From Bacteroidota bacterium (lineage in GTDB: Bacteria > Bacteroidota > Bacteroidia > Flavobacteriales_D > Crocinitomicaceae), in assembly GCA_006226425.1 (NCBI GenBank), contig SBGX01000019.1, forward strand, positions 62,001 through 126,000: a stretch of DNA of 64,000 bases, written 5' to 3'. Shown here piece by piece: positions 43,703 to 52,609 of the stretch (positions within the stretch are counted from its first letter, which is position 1; the number at the start of each line of letters is the position of its first letter). The position numbers and the translations under genes were made by a program. The notes below the pieces were generated by a model. That model searched no databases, was not told the DNA's origin, and worked only from the letters and a program-made list of their open reading frames with translations.

Positions 43703-43733
43703 TAAAAAACCCCGATCGATCAGGATCGGGGCT
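43703..43733 (-). terminator. Terminator/attenuator between DUF4295 and ftsY
   Basis: Minus strand: CCCCGATC (43724-43731), 6-base loop, GATCGGGG (43710-43717), then TTTTTT. It ends 14 bases before the ftsY ATG. Confidence 0.8.
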
Positions 43734-43744
43734 TAGAGTGAAAA

Positions 43745-43900
43745 TTATTTCTTGTTAAACCAGTCTTTCACCTGATCGTTGTGTACAATCTCTTCTTTGA
43801 AGCCGTACGATCCTGATTTTTCTGATTTAATCATTTTGATCACCTTCGTATGCTCTTTTCCTCCACCTTTCTGTAGGGATGCTACTACTTTCTTTGCCAT
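43745..43900 (-). CDS. DUF4295 small protein
   Basis: 51 residues, MAKKVVASLQKGGGKEHTKV to the C-terminal DQVKDWFNKK. It matches the short, basic DUF4295 family found only in Bacteroidota directly after rpmG. Lysine-rich and without Cys, it could be ribosome-associated; this is inferred from gene order and charge. It lies 11 bases after rpmG. Confidence 0.9.
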   Translation of the reverse strand: MAKKVVASLQKGGGKEHTKVIKMIKSEKSGSYGFKEEIVHNDQVKDWFNKK

Positions 43901-43911
43901 GGTAAATCAGT

Positions 43912-44100
43912 TTATTTAATTTCTTTGTGAACGGTATATTTCTTCAAGACCGGATTGTATTTTTTCAATTCCATCCGATCTGGAGTATTCTTTCTATTCT
44001 TAGTCGTAATGTAACGAGACGTTCCAGGCATCCCGGACTCTTTGTGCTCTGTACATTCCAGGATCACTTGAATTCTGTTCCCTTTTGCTTTCTTTGCCAT
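43912..44100 (-). CDS. rpmG: 50S ribosomal protein L33
   Basis: 62 residues. [18 protein letters not shown] and [19 protein letters not shown] are typical of L33. Only one Cys is present, so this is the zinc-free (C-minus) form. Structural protein of the large subunit near the E site. 46 bases downstream of rpmB. Confidence 0.95.
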   Translation of the reverse strand: MAKKAKGNRIQVILECTEHKESGMPGTSRYITTKNRKNTPDRMELKKYNPVLKKYTVHKEIK

Positions 44101-44146
44101 CTTTCTAACTCTTTAATGTGGTCGTTTCACAACGATCTGAGATCGT

Positions 44147-44383
44147 TTATTTTAAATATCCTTTTTCTCTTGCTTCTTTCAAACAGGCTGAAATTCCTTT
44201 CTTGTTGATTGTTCTCAACGCCGCTGTCGAAATCTTCAAGGTAATGAAGCGATCTTCTTCCGGAATGTAAAATTTCTTTGTGATCAGATTTGGGTAAAAT
44301 TTACGCTTCGTTCTACGCTTTGAGTGCGATACGTTATTACCAACCATTACTGCTTTTCCGGTGATCTGACAAACTCGTGACAT
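44147..44383 (-). CDS. rpmB: 50S ribosomal protein L28
   Basis: 78 residues. [33 protein letters not shown] and [13 protein letters not shown] are L28 motifs. It lacks the paired CxxC zinc cysteines of the C-plus form. First gene of the operon rpmB-rpmG-DUF4295, possibly extending into ftsY. Confidence 0.96.
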   Translation of the reverse strand: MSRVCQITGKAVMVGNNVSHSKRRTKRKFYPNLITKKFYIPEEDRFITLKISTAALRTINKKGISACLKEAREKGYLK

Positions 44384-44420
44384 CTTCTTAAACTTTTAAT
44401 GCTAATTATTAAAGCGGGTG

Positions 44421-44451
44421 CAAAGGAATGAATAATATCTTAAACAACAAA
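44421..44451 (-). promoter_or_regulatory. Promoter of rpmB operon
   Basis: Minus strand: TTTG (44448-44451), 19 bases, TTCCTTTG (44421-44428; one mismatch to TAnnTTTG). Predicted leader about 34 bases to ATG 44383. Confidence 0.5.
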
Positions 44452-44452
44452 A

Positions 44453-45742
44453 TTATTGCCCGCTTTTTTTCGTGTTATTTTCATTTTTTTTCGACGTTCT
44501 AAAAGGGATTCCCAAAAGTTCGCATCTCAACAGGTTTACAGCAGACAAAACGGTCGCCCTCATGTTTCGCTCCCGGGTATCTCCAAAATGAAAACGGAAG
44601 GCTTTTACTCCTTCTGATGAAGCCAGGCCAACCCACACCGTTCCGTTCTCCGCAAACTCATCTCCTCCTTCCGGCCCCAGAAAGCCGGTTGTTGATAAAC
44701 AATAATCGCTTCCGATTCGCTCCCTTCCCCCCTGCGCCATGGCCTTGGCGGTTTCTTCTGACACCTCTCCATACTGCTTCACAATCTCCGGATCTACTCC
44801 GGCCAACCTGGCCTTTAGATCAATCGTATACGTAAACAATCCACCCAGGAAGTAATTGGATGCCCCAGACACACTCACAAACTCTTTTGCCAAAGCTCCT
44901 CCCGAACAACTTTCAACTGTTGAAATTGTCTTTCCTTTCTCCTTGAGAATGCTCCCCACGACCGTGGACAAATCATCCTGTTCATAACCATACGTATATT
45001 GAGGCAGTCGATCCTTTAGCTCTTGAAACAACTCATCAATCAACACTGCGTCGTCATTCCCTCGCTCTGATGTTAATCGCAATTTTACCATTCCCGTTGC
45101 CGGCAAATAAGCCAGTCCGAGGCCCTGTGCCCTTAGCCGGTCTTCCCAGTCACTCATGATATGGGCCAGCGACGATTCCCCGATTCCAGTCGTCAAAATT
45201 GTCCGGTGATAAAGTGGACGTGTCTGAAAATATTCTCCAATAGCCGGCAAGGCATGTTCTTCCATGATTCCCTCCATTTCATAGGGAACTCCGGGCATAC
45301 TGATCAGAATCCGCTCATTCTTCTCAAACCACATCCCCGATGCCGTTCCGAAACGATTGGGCAACACCTGACAGCTTTCAGGAAGCTCTGCCTGCTGGCG
45401 ATTCACCTCCAACATGGGACGATTCTTGTGTCTAAAAATCATTTCAATTCGCTCCAGTACCTCCTCCTTTAAAACAAGCCTGGTCTCAAAATAATCACAG
45501 AGTACTTTCTTGGTGATATCGTCTTGGGTAGGTCCTAACCCTCCGGTCATGAGCACTAATTCACTTCGTTCAAAAGCCAGATCAAGCGCTCCGCGAATTG
45601 CCTGCTCTTCATCCTGAATCACCTGATTCCATTTTACCACGATCCCAATCAGACCTAATTGCTCCCCGATCCAGGCAGCATTTGTGTTAATAGTTTTGCC
45701 AATTAACAACTCATCTCCGATGGAGATTATTTCTGCGTTCAT
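44453..45742 (-). CDS. cinA: CinA family nicotinamide mononucleotide deamidase-related protein
   Basis: 429 residues with both halves of CinA. N-terminal MoCF-like COG1058 domain: IISIGDELLIGKTINTNA, LVLMTGGLGPTQDDITK, MPGVPYEMEGIM. C-terminal PncC-type amidase domain: TVESCSGGALAKEFVSVSGA and YCLSTTGFLGPEGG. Related proteins deamidate NMN in NAD salvage or hydrolyse ADP-ribose. The order cinA-rpmB-rpmG-DUF4295-ftsY is a familiar Flavobacteriia cluster. cinA ends just before the rpmB promoter. Confidence 0.93.
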   Translation of the reverse strand: MNAEIISIGDELLIGKTINTNAAWIGEQLGLIGIVVKWNQVIQDEEQAIRGALDLAFERSELVLMTGGLGPTQDDITKKVLCDYFETRLVLKEEVLERIEMIFRHKNRPMLEVNRQQAELPESCQVLPNRFGTASGMWFEKNERILISMPGVPYEMEGIMEEHALPAIGEYFQTRPLYHRTILTTGIGESSLAHIMSDWEDRLRAQGLGLAYLPATGMVKLRLTSERGNDDAVLIDELFQELKDRLPQYTYGYEQDDLSTVVGSILKEKGKTISTVESCSGGALAKEFVSVSGASNYFLGGLFTYTIDLKARLAGVDPEIVKQYGEVSEETAKAMAQGGRERIGSDYCLSTTGFLGPEGGDEFAENGTVWVGLASSEGVKAFRFHFGDTRERNMRATVLSAVNLLRCELLGIPFRTSKKNENNTKKSGQ

Positions 45743-45750
45743 AGTATCTG

Positions 45751-45783
45751 TTTGGATTTTTAACTAAATAAATCGTACTTTTG
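45751..45783 (+). promoter_or_regulatory. Promoter of the DUF4197 lipoprotein gene
   Basis: TTTG (45751-45754), 21 bases, TACTTTTG (45776-45783), exact -7 consensus. Predicted leader about 23 bases. Confidence 0.65.
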
Positions 45784-45809
45784 GCTTTTGACAAAAATAG
45801 AAAATACGC

Positions 45810-46553
45810 ATGAAATCCCGAATAAGCATCATCGTTATTTCCCTAGGAACTTTGTTAGCCGTAAACTCTTGTGACACTTTAAATGAGGCGGCCGGACTTA
45901 TCGTTACCGATCCCGGAAATCAAAAAACTCAACTGACCAATGCAGAAGTGATCAGTGGTTTGAAAGAAGCACTTTCCGTGGGAATTAAAAATGCTGTCGA
46001 TATTTCATCAGTCACAGACGGATTCAATAAAAACAATTTGATCAGACTCCCTTTCCCGGAAGATGCCCAAAAAGTGAAAGAAAAAGCGCTCCAATGGAAG
46101 CTCGATGGCCAGGTGGAGAAATTTGAAACGACATTGAATCGTGCTGCGGAAGAAGCAAGTAAGGAAGCTTTACCAATCTTTAAAAATGCGATCTTGAACA
46201 TGTCTGTTCAGGACGGATTCTCCATTTTGAACGGAGGTCAGGGAGCAGCTACCCGATTTCTAAAGAATAATACAACGAATCAACTGGTGGAGGCTTTCAG
46301 TCCTAAAGTAAAGGACGCGATCTCCAAAGTGAAACTGACCGAACTTTGGAACCCCATCATTAGTAAATACAATATGGCCATGAAGTTAAAAGGCGGTGAA
46401 ACGATCAATCCTGATCTGAATGCCTATGTGACCGAAAAAGCCATTAACGGCCTGTTCAAACTGGTCGAAATTGAAGAAAACAAAATTCGGCAGGACCCTG
46501 TTGCCCGTGTTTCGGATATCCTGGTCAAGGTATTCGGAAGCGTCAGCAACTAA
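45810..46553 (+). CDS. DUF4197 lipoprotein
   Basis: 247 residues with lipobox AVNSC (Cys21). The mature part matches DUF4197: VISGLKEALSVGIKNAVD, IRLPFPEDAQKVKEKALQW, DGFSILNGGQGAATRFL. The family has no known function; it is alpha-helical and widespread in Bacteroidota and Proteobacteria, near the envelope. Followed after 32 bases by a nucleoside phosphorylase gene. Confidence 0.88.
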   Translation: MKSRISIIVISLGTLLAVNSCDTLNEAAGLIVTDPGNQKTQLTNAEVISGLKEALSVGIKNAVDISSVTDGFNKNNLIRLPFPEDAQKVKEKALQWKLDGQVEKFETTLNRAAEEASKEALPIFKNAILNMSVQDGFSILNGGQGAATRFLKNNTTNQLVEAFSPKVKDAISKVKLTELWNPIISKYNMAMKLKGGETINPDLNAYVTEKAINGLFKLVEIEENKIRQDPVARVSDILVKVFGSVSN

Positions 46554-46573
46554 GCCTGTATCGTTACATAAAT

Positions 46574-46581
46574 TAGCTTTT
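46574..46581 (+). promoter_or_regulatory. Weak -7-like element before the nucleoside phosphorylase gene
   Basis: TAGCTTTT (46574-46581), one mismatch to TAnnTTTG. It ends four bases before the ATG, so any transcript from it would be leaderless. No -33 TTG at usual spacing. Confidence 0.25.
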
Positions 46582-46585
46582 TAGT

Positions 46586-47449
46586 ATGAAATATCCTCAT
46601 TCTGAGTTGGTCCTGAATGCTCAGGGCCAGGTTTATCATTTAGGTCTATCTCCTGAACATTTGGCTCCCAACGTTATTCTAGTAGGAGATCAGGATCGCG
46701 TGGCACTGGTATCACAATTTTTTGATCAAATTGAACACCGTTCACAGCACCGTGAGTTCACTTGTCACACTGGAACTTACAAAGGGAAACGAATCACCGC
46801 TCTCTCCACGGGAATTGGAACGGATAACCTGGACATCACAATCAATGAGTTGGATGCGCTGGTGAATATCGATCTGGAAAAGAGAGATGATAAAGTCGAA
46901 AAAACAAGTTTAAATCTCGTTCGCATTGGAACCTGCGGAATTTTGCAGGCTGATGTGCCGGTACACTCTTACATTCTAAGTAGTCACGCCTACGGACTAG
47001 ACAATATTGCTCATTTCTACGATGTTTCTTTCTCTGCTCAAGAACAACAACTGAACGATCTATTAGACACTCATCTCGGACTTCCGGAAAAAATCAAACC
47101 ATATTTTATTAGCGCCAGTGAAGATCTGGTTTCTAAACTGAGATCGGAAAAAACAACCGAGGGAATTACTGTTACAAGCAGTGGTTTTTATGCTCCTCAG
47201 GGAAGACAGCTTCGCCTGAAACTTGCTACTTCTCAACTCAACGAAAAATTGGGCGATTTTAATCATCAGGGATTGCGCGTCAATAACTTTGAAATGGAAA
47301 GTTCCGCGCTTTTCTTCCTTGGGAAAGCCCTGGGACACCGAGCTACCACGATTTGTCTCGGAATTGCCAACCGTCCCAACGGAGAATTTTCGAAAGGATA
47401 TGGCAAAGAGATGAATGAATTGATTGAATACGTATTGGATAGAATCTAA
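46586..47449 (+). CDS. Nucleoside phosphorylase (PNP/UDP family)
   Basis: 287 residues. NP-I family signatures: NVILVGDQDRVALVSQFFD, ITALSTGIGTDNLDI, LVRIGTCGILQADV, and NNFEMESSALFFL, where the Glu contacts the ribose. It cleaves a nucleoside with phosphate; uridine phosphorylase-type is likely from the MExSA and GTCG motifs, but purine nucleosides cannot be excluded. Salvage enzyme in the cytoplasm. Confidence 0.9.
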   Translation: MKYPHSELVLNAQGQVYHLGLSPEHLAPNVILVGDQDRVALVSQFFDQIEHRSQHREFTCHTGTYKGKRITALSTGIGTDNLDITINELDALVNIDLEKRDDKVEKTSLNLVRIGTCGILQADVPVHSYILSSHAYGLDNIAHFYDVSFSAQEQQLNDLLDTHLGLPEKIKPYFISASEDLVSKLRSEKTTEGITVTSSGFYAPQGRQLRLKLATSQLNEKLGDFNHQGLRVNNFEMESSALFFLGKALGHRATTICLGIANRPNGEFSKGYGKEMNELIEYVLDRI

Positions 47450-47450
47450 A

Positions 47451-47458
47451 TAGTTTTG
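47451..47458 (+). promoter_or_regulatory. -7 element before the C1 protease gene
   Basis: TAGTTTTG, exact TAnnTTTG, ending four bases before ATG 47463. Translation may start at ATG 47475 instead. No -33 TTG at usual spacing. Confidence 0.35.
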
Positions 47459-47462
47459 CGGC

Positions 47463-49034
47463 ATGGCCATTAAAATGGAAAAAGATAATCCAAACTCGAA
47501 AGAGCAGGATTATCGCAGTAAAGGATCAAGAAGAAAAAGTTCCGGCGGAGGAATGGCCGGTCCTGTTGGAAATATTGCGGGAGCATTGCTCCCCATGCTG
47601 ATTAAAAAGCCAAAGCTTCTTCTAATCGTTCTGGGAATCGCCGTTGTCGCTTACTTCCTTTTAGGAAAAAGTTGCTCCTCATCTAACAGCCCGTTAAACT
47701 CACAGGCAATTCAGTCCCTTTTTAATACCGGTGGACTTTTTAACAAGGAAATTTACGAGGAAACTGAGATTTACGAGCCGCTGGCCGACAACAAAAAAAA
47801 TCCACTCCCGGAAAGTGTTACTCTTAAGCAGTTTTGTCCCACACCACTCAACCAGGGAAAACAAGGTTCCTGCGTGGCCTGGGCGTCTGCCTATGCTGCC
47901 CGGACAATTCTGGAGGCGAAGCGAACCGGAGCCAATCCTAACAAAATAAGATATAGTCCTTCTTTCATGTACAATCAGATTAGTACGGATCGAAGAACCT
48001 GTCAGGGCTCATACATTAAGTATGCCATGGACAACCTGATGAAAGTTGGAGCAGTCGGTTTTCAAGATTTTCCTTACGATGACGACGATTGTAGCCGAAA
48101 ACCTGGAAACAGATTAATCCAGGATGCCCAGGTCAACAAAATTAAAGGCTTTCAACGTTTGACCGAAAAGGACAAGGGAAAATCGCATGAGATGCTGGCC
48201 ATGAAACAAAACCTGGCGAAGGGCTCTCCAGTCATCATTGGCATGATGGTCGGAGGAAGTTTCATGAACAATATGATGGGAAAAGATGTCTGGTTTCCGA
48301 CCAACTCCGATTTCAACCAGTCTGGATTCGGCGGTCATGCCATGTGTGTCATTGGCTACGATGACTACAAAGAAGGAGGTGCTTTCCAAATCATGAATAG
48401 TTGGGGTGAAAAATGGGGAAAAGGAGGATTCTGCTGGGTCCGATACAGCGATTTCAAAGAATTCAACCGGGAAGCCTATGGATTATATCCGATGGGTGAT
48501 GTCTTTAAAAATGAGGAAAACAGATTCAAAGGGAGTTTTGGACTTCAATTAAACCAGGGAAAAAGAAACATCCAATTGCGTCAGGCGGGTCCTTTTTACT
48601 ATGAGACGACTGAAGCTCTGAAAGCAGGAGATAAATTTAAAGTGGAATTCACGAATAACATTGAATGCTACACATACATTTTCGGTGAAGATGACGACAA
48701 GAGCATTGATGTTTTGTTCCCCTACACACCGAAACATTCTCCCTACTGCGGAATCACCGGAACACGTCTATTTCCAAGAGATTATAGTATGGTTCCCAAC
48801 GAGCACGGAGAAGTTGATCGTATCGCCATATTAATTACGAAAGAACCGATTGATTACGATGTTTACAACAAAAAGATCAATGAGGCTAGCGGAAACAATC
48901 TGGAAGAAAAGATCCGGTCTGCCTTCCAATATAATCGGGGATTCACCAGCTATGGAGCATCGCAAAGCATTGACTTCGAAATGAACAAGGGGAAAGATGC
49001 CATGGCCTTCTTCGTGATTGGCGTTCGAAAATAA
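47463..49034 (+). CDS. Membrane-anchored papain-like C1 peptidase with DUF4384-like tail
   Basis: 523 residues. A basic N-terminus (RRKSSGGG) and a single membrane helix (LLLIVLGIAVVAYFLL, about 52-67) anchor it; there is no cleavable signal. The C1A domain has the oxyanion Gln131 and nucleophile Cys137 in NQGKQGSCVAWAS, His292 in GGHAMCVIGYDD and Asn312 in MNSWGEKWG, so the papain triad is complete. The C-terminal about 170 residues resemble DUF4384 (FKVEFTNNIECYTYIFGED). The start could be ATG 47475 because a -7 element lies four bases before ATG 47463. Orientation of the protease (periplasmic) is inferred. Confidence 0.88.
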   Translation: MAIKMEKDNPNSKEQDYRSKGSRRKSSGGGMAGPVGNIAGALLPMLIKKPKLLLIVLGIAVVAYFLLGKSCSSSNSPLNSQAIQSLFNTGGLFNKEIYEETEIYEPLADNKKNPLPESVTLKQFCPTPLNQGKQGSCVAWASAYAARTILEAKRTGANPNKIRYSPSFMYNQISTDRRTCQGSYIKYAMDNLMKVGAVGFQDFPYDDDDCSRKPGNRLIQDAQVNKIKGFQRLTEKDKGKSHEMLAMKQNLAKGSPVIIGMMVGGSFMNNMMGKDVWFPTNSDFNQSGFGGHAMCVIGYDDYKEGGAFQIMNSWGEKWGKGGFCWVRYSDFKEFNREAYGLYPMGDVFKNEENRFKGSFGLQLNQGKRNIQLRQAGPFYYETTEALKAGDKFKVEFTNNIECYTYIFGEDDDKSIDVLFPYTPKHSPYCGITGTRLFPRDYSMVPNEHGEVDRIAILITKEPIDYDVYNKKINEASGNNLEEKIRSAFQYNRGFTSYGASQSIDFEMNKGKDAMAFFVIGVRK

Positions 49035-49040
49035 CTTCAG

Positions 49041-49814
49041 CTAGTCCTTAGATTTTGAATAATCTGCCTCGAATCGTTCCGATTCCAAATCCGGGTATTT
49101 GGGGTCCATTTTTTCCAGCGTTTCCAAAAGAATTTTAGACGCAACGTATTCCTTCGTCCAATTTCGGTCACAGGGAATAATATGCCAGGGAACTTTGTCA
49201 CACTTTTCAAAAATTCGTTCGTACACTTCCATGAACTCATCCCAATGGTCCCTGGTGTCCCAATCTCCATCCGAATGTTTCCAGTGTTTCCTTTTCACAT
49301 TGATTCGGTCGGTCAGGTTTTCAAACTGATCTTCCTTGGATATGTTAAGGTAAAACTTTAGAATCCTGGTCCCATTCTCCTCTAGCATTTCCTCAAAATC
49401 GTTGATTTGACGGTAACGTTTTTCGATGACTTTCTTATCGATATAGCCATAGACGGAAGGCACCAAAATATCCTCGTAATGCGAACGATTGAAAACGGTC
49501 ACCATCCCTTTTCTAGGAACTTTTTGATGTACTCGCCATAAAAAATCGTGTGCAAATTCTTCTTCTGTCGGTTTTTTGAATGAATGAACCTGAACCCAAG
49601 ATGGACTCACCTGACTAAACAACTCTCTCGTTAATCCATCTTTTCCGGAAGCATCCATCCCCTGTAAGATCAGAAGAATACTGCGCTTGCTTTCCGCATA
49701 GAGCTTTTTTACATATTCCCCGATTTGTCGGACCTGCTCCAGGGTTTGGGCCTCTTTTTCCTCACGGTTCCACTTGTCCGGACCATCCGGATCATGTTGT
49801 TTCAGTAAACTCAT
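49041..49814 (-). CDS. Polyphosphate kinase 2 family protein
   Basis: 257 residues. P-loop kinase core: Walker A QGMDASGKDG (51-60), lid and Walker B region FNRSHYEDILVPSVY. PPK2 enzymes phosphorylate nucleoside mono- or diphosphates with polyphosphate. The substrate class (AMP or ADP/GDP) cannot be set by eye. It overlaps the EEP-fold gene by four bases and is last in a three-gene operon. Confidence 0.93.
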   Translation of the reverse strand: MSLLKQHDPDGPDKWNREEKEAQTLEQVRQIGEYVKKLYAESKRSILLILQGMDASGKDGLTRELFSQVSPSWVQVHSFKKPTEEEFAHDFLWRVHQKVPRKGMVTVFNRSHYEDILVPSVYGYIDKKVIEKRYRQINDFEEMLEENGTRILKFYLNISKEDQFENLTDRINVKRKHWKHSDGDWDTRDHWDEFMEVYERIFEKCDKVPWHIIPCDRNWTKEYVASKILLETLEKMDPKYPDLESERFEADYSKSKD

Positions 49815-50854
49815 TGTTTCAATTTAATGTAGACGGGCAAATGGTCAGAATAACCGCCATAATAATTTCTACCTCCATAGGTTTCATTCGGCTTGGTATC
49901 CCCGCTCTTATAGGTGTAAATTAAGGCCTGATCATATAAAATTTGATCCTGCCCCACAACTTGAAGTCCATTTTTTGGGTCCAGCATATTCTGACTTACG
50001 ATCATTTGGTCAAAGACCATCCATTCCCTTCGGTACGAAATAGTTCCCTTGCCAGATTCATGTTCATCTGTCAACAAATTGACCAAATCTCCCGGACTTA
50101 GGTTTTCCTCAATAGATCTAGCTCTTAAGACTTCGCGAACACTTTTATTATCCGGCTTATCGTTGAAGTCCCCCATTGCCACAATATTGGCATTCGGATC
50201 TTCCTTTTGAATCTGGTCTATGCTGGCACGAAGCTTTTTCGCCGCCCTAACTCTTTTGTATTCTGTTTCTTGCTGACCGTCCCTTCTCGACGACCAGTGA
50301 TTCACAAAACAATGAATCAAATCGGAGCCATTCAGCCAACCAGAGACGTAAAGAATATCTCTGGTATAATACCCTTCCTTTCGATCAGATACGTCGATCG
50401 TTTCAAATTCCTTCAACTTAAAGCGATCGGAATCATATAACAGGGCACAATCAATTCCTCTTTTGTCCGGTGAATCCTGATGACAAATCGCATAATGCTC
50501 TCCTTTCAGTTTTCCGGTCTTGATCAAATCGTTCAGTACTTCTTTATTCTCCACTTCTGCCAACCCAATAATCACCGGAAGCTCCTCTCCTAAAAGCGAC
50601 AATGCTTCGGCCAGGTGCGTCAGCTTCTTTTGATAACGTGACTCATCCCAGGCCAATTCACCGTCCGGTAAAAATTGAGCATCATTTGTATTCGGATCAT
50701 CTTTCGTATCAAACAAATTCTCTACATTGTAAAAAACCAGATTCATAAATTTCTCTTTTTTGCTTCTTTTTCCGGGCCCCTGACTATCCGTGTGCGTTAA
50801 TGTACACCCCATCAACAGTAATCCAGAAGCAAGTATTAATTTCCAACGACTCAT
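49811..50854 (-). CDS. Endonuclease/exonuclease/phosphatase-fold lipoprotein
   Basis: 347 residues with lipobox LLLMGC (Cys17), so it is exported and lipid-anchored. The EEP (DNase I-like) domain has all core motifs: FYNVENLFD, GLAEVEN (metal Glu), GIDCALLY, VNHWSSR, MGDFND and YSDHLPV (catalytic His). It could hydrolyse extracellular DNA/RNA or a phosphoester. It overlaps the HerA-like gene and PPK2 by four bases each. Confidence 0.9.
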   Translation of the reverse strand: MSRWKLILASGLLLMGCTLTHTDSQGPGKRSKKEKFMNLVFYNVENLFDTKDDPNTNDAQFLPDGELAWDESRYQKKLTHLAEALSLLGEELPVIIGLAEVENKEVLNDLIKTGKLKGEHYAICHQDSPDKRGIDCALLYDSDRFKLKEFETIDVSDRKEGYYTRDILYVSGWLNGSDLIHCFVNHWSSRRDGQQETEYKRVRAAKKLRASIDQIQKEDPNANIVAMGDFNDKPDNKSVREVLRARSIEENLSPGDLVNLLTDEHESGKGTISYRREWMVFDQMIVSQNMLDPKNGLQVVGQDQILYDQALIYTYKSGDTKPNETYGGRNYYGGYSDHLPVYIKLKQ

Positions 50855-52503
50855 TTGATCCCTAATACGCCAAGAATTCCTCTTGTAATGACACTTACCA
50901 AACTATTGCTTTTCGTGGATCGGGTAGCCGCTTTGGCGATATCTTTCCACATCTTTGCCTTTTCCCGCTCCTGACGCTTCTTTTCCCGTTCGGCCTCCAA
51001 CCTCAATCTTTTCAATTCCCGCTCTTCCTCTTTCTTCCTCTTCTCTTCTTCTTTTTTCAAGTGCTCCAGCTCCTTGCGTTCTTTCTCCTCCAAAATTTCA
51101 GCCTCTTTTGCCTGCTGTTCCTCAATTCTTTCGCGGTGCTCCTGTTCCGAGGCCTTTTCCAACTTGGCTGTCAGAATTTCATAAGCGCTATTCGAATCGA
51201 TCTCTTCATTGTATTTCCCTGCAATTTCAGAAGCGTCCACTAAATTTTTCACCTCCTGCTCGGACAAGATATCCATTCGAGAAAGTGGTGCACGACAAAT
51301 CAGCGAAACCAATGGCGTTGGAATTCCCTTCTCATTCAGAGAGGTCAACATCGCTTCTCCAATCCCCAACTCGGTAATCAAACGATCAGCTTCATAATAA
51401 TCTGAAATGGGGTAGTTTTCTGCGGTCCTTTTAATCGCTTTTCGATCCTTCTCAGTAAAAGCACGCAAGGCATGTTGCACTTTGAGCCCTAACTGTGAAA
51501 GTATTTCCTCCGGAACATCCGTCGGATCCTGGGTGCAAAAGAAGACTCCTACTCCCTTGGAGCGAATCAATTTAATGACCACTTCCAACTGATCCAGCAA
51601 TGCTCTTGATGCTTCCTTGAAAACCAGATGTGCCTCATCAATGAAAATGCACAGTTTTGGCTTGTCCAAATCCCCCTCTTCGGGAAAGCTCTCATAGATT
51701 TCAGCCAACAAGCAAAGCATAAAAGTGGAAAACAACTTGGGTTTGTTCTGAATGTCCATTAAACGGACAATGGAGATCATCCCATTCCCCTCTTGATCTT
51801 TCCTCAATAAGTCTTTTGGTTCAAAAGAACGCTCTCCAAAAAAACGATCTGCTCCCTGTTGCTCCAGCTCAATCACTTTACGCATGATAGCATTCACCGT
51901 AGCTGGAGAGATGCTTCCATATTCTTTCTCCAATTCCTCTTTTCCCTCCGAGGAAACATATTGCAAGACTTTCCTCAAATCCTTCAGATCGAGAAGGGGC
52001 ATTTTTTGGGTATCACAATAAACAAATAGCATGGAAATCACACTGCTCTGCGTATCGTTCAGTCCCATTATTTTAGACAACAATACCGGTCCGAACTCTG
52101 ATACAGTTGCTTTCATCCGCACACCTGGACCTTCAGACAGGCTCATTAATTCAACTGGCAACTTTCTTGGTTCGTAGGCCAGTTCGATCGCCTGGTGTCG
52201 CTTATCAATAAAGTCATTACTACTTCCTTCTGCCGCCAAACCACTTAAATCTCCCTTGATATCCATCAACAGACAGGGAATCCCTTTCAATGACATTTGT
52301 TCCGCCATTACCTGCAAGGTCTTTGTTTTACCTGTACCGGTTGCCCCTGCAATCAATCCATGACGATTTAATGATCTCAATGCAATTTTGGTATGAAGTC
52401 CAGGAATGGCCTGACCGTTCAGAGCGATCCCTCCCATGGTCAAATAATCTCCTTTGTAAGTGTAAGCTTTATTGATCTCTTCTATGAACTTTTCCTTCGA
52501 CAT
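50851..52503 (-). CDS. HerA-like ATPase (DUF853) with C-terminal coiled coil
   Basis: 550 residues. P-loop AGATGTGKTKT (52-62), Walker B CIFIDEAHLVF and the DUF853 stretch KGVGVFFCTQDPTDVPEEIL. The last about 100 residues are a Lys/Glu-rich coiled coil (EERELKRLRLEAEREKKRQE) and then a short hydrophobic tail. DUF853 proteins are close to the HerA/FtsK translocases but are not the archaeal NurA partner. A -7-like TTTATTTG at 52529-52536 lies 26 bases upstream. The role is unknown; cell-envelope or DNA-processing functions are both possible. Confidence 0.88.
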   Translation of the reverse strand: MSKEKFIEEINKAYTYKGDYLTMGGIALNGQAIPGLHTKIALRSLNRHGLIAGATGTGKTKTLQVMAEQMSLKGIPCLLMDIKGDLSGLAAEGSSNDFIDKRHQAIELAYEPRKLPVELMSLSEGPGVRMKATVSEFGPVLLSKIMGLNDTQSSVISMLFVYCDTQKMPLLDLKDLRKVLQYVSSEGKEELEKEYGSISPATVNAIMRKVIELEQQGADRFFGERSFEPKDLLRKDQEGNGMISIVRLMDIQNKPKLFSTFMLCLLAEIYESFPEEGDLDKPKLCIFIDEAHLVFKEASRALLDQLEVVIKLIRSKGVGVFFCTQDPTDVPEEILSQLGLKVQHALRAFTEKDRKAIKRTAENYPISDYYEADRLITELGIGEAMLTSLNEKGIPTPLVSLICRAPLSRMDILSEQEVKNLVDASEIAGKYNEEIDSNSAYEILTAKLEKASEQEHRERIEEQQAKEAEILEEKERKELEHLKKEEEKRKKEEERELKRLRLEAEREKKRQEREKAKMWKDIAKAATRSTKSNSLVSVITRGILGVLGIK

Positions 52504-52540
52504 GATCTTCCTTATACGTATTGATCTACAAATAAAATAA

Positions 52541-52565
52541 AAAAGGGGATGAATTACCCCCTTTC
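52541..52565 (-). terminator. Terminator of the 156-residue protein gene
   Basis: Minus strand: AAAGGGG, loop, CCCCTTTTTT. It lies about 45 bases downstream of the gene ending at 52610 and separates it from the HerA operon. Confidence 0.7.
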
Positions 52566-52609
52566 ACTAGATTCTATTAGCTTCTCTCAATTTTATGCTG
52601 AGTAGCGAG

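Noticed and set aside
49041-52503. Antiphage defence operon (HerA plus nuclease)
   Set aside because: The DUF853 protein differs from defence HerA partners, the EEP protein has a lipoprotein signal and is exported, and the neighbourhood is housekeeping.
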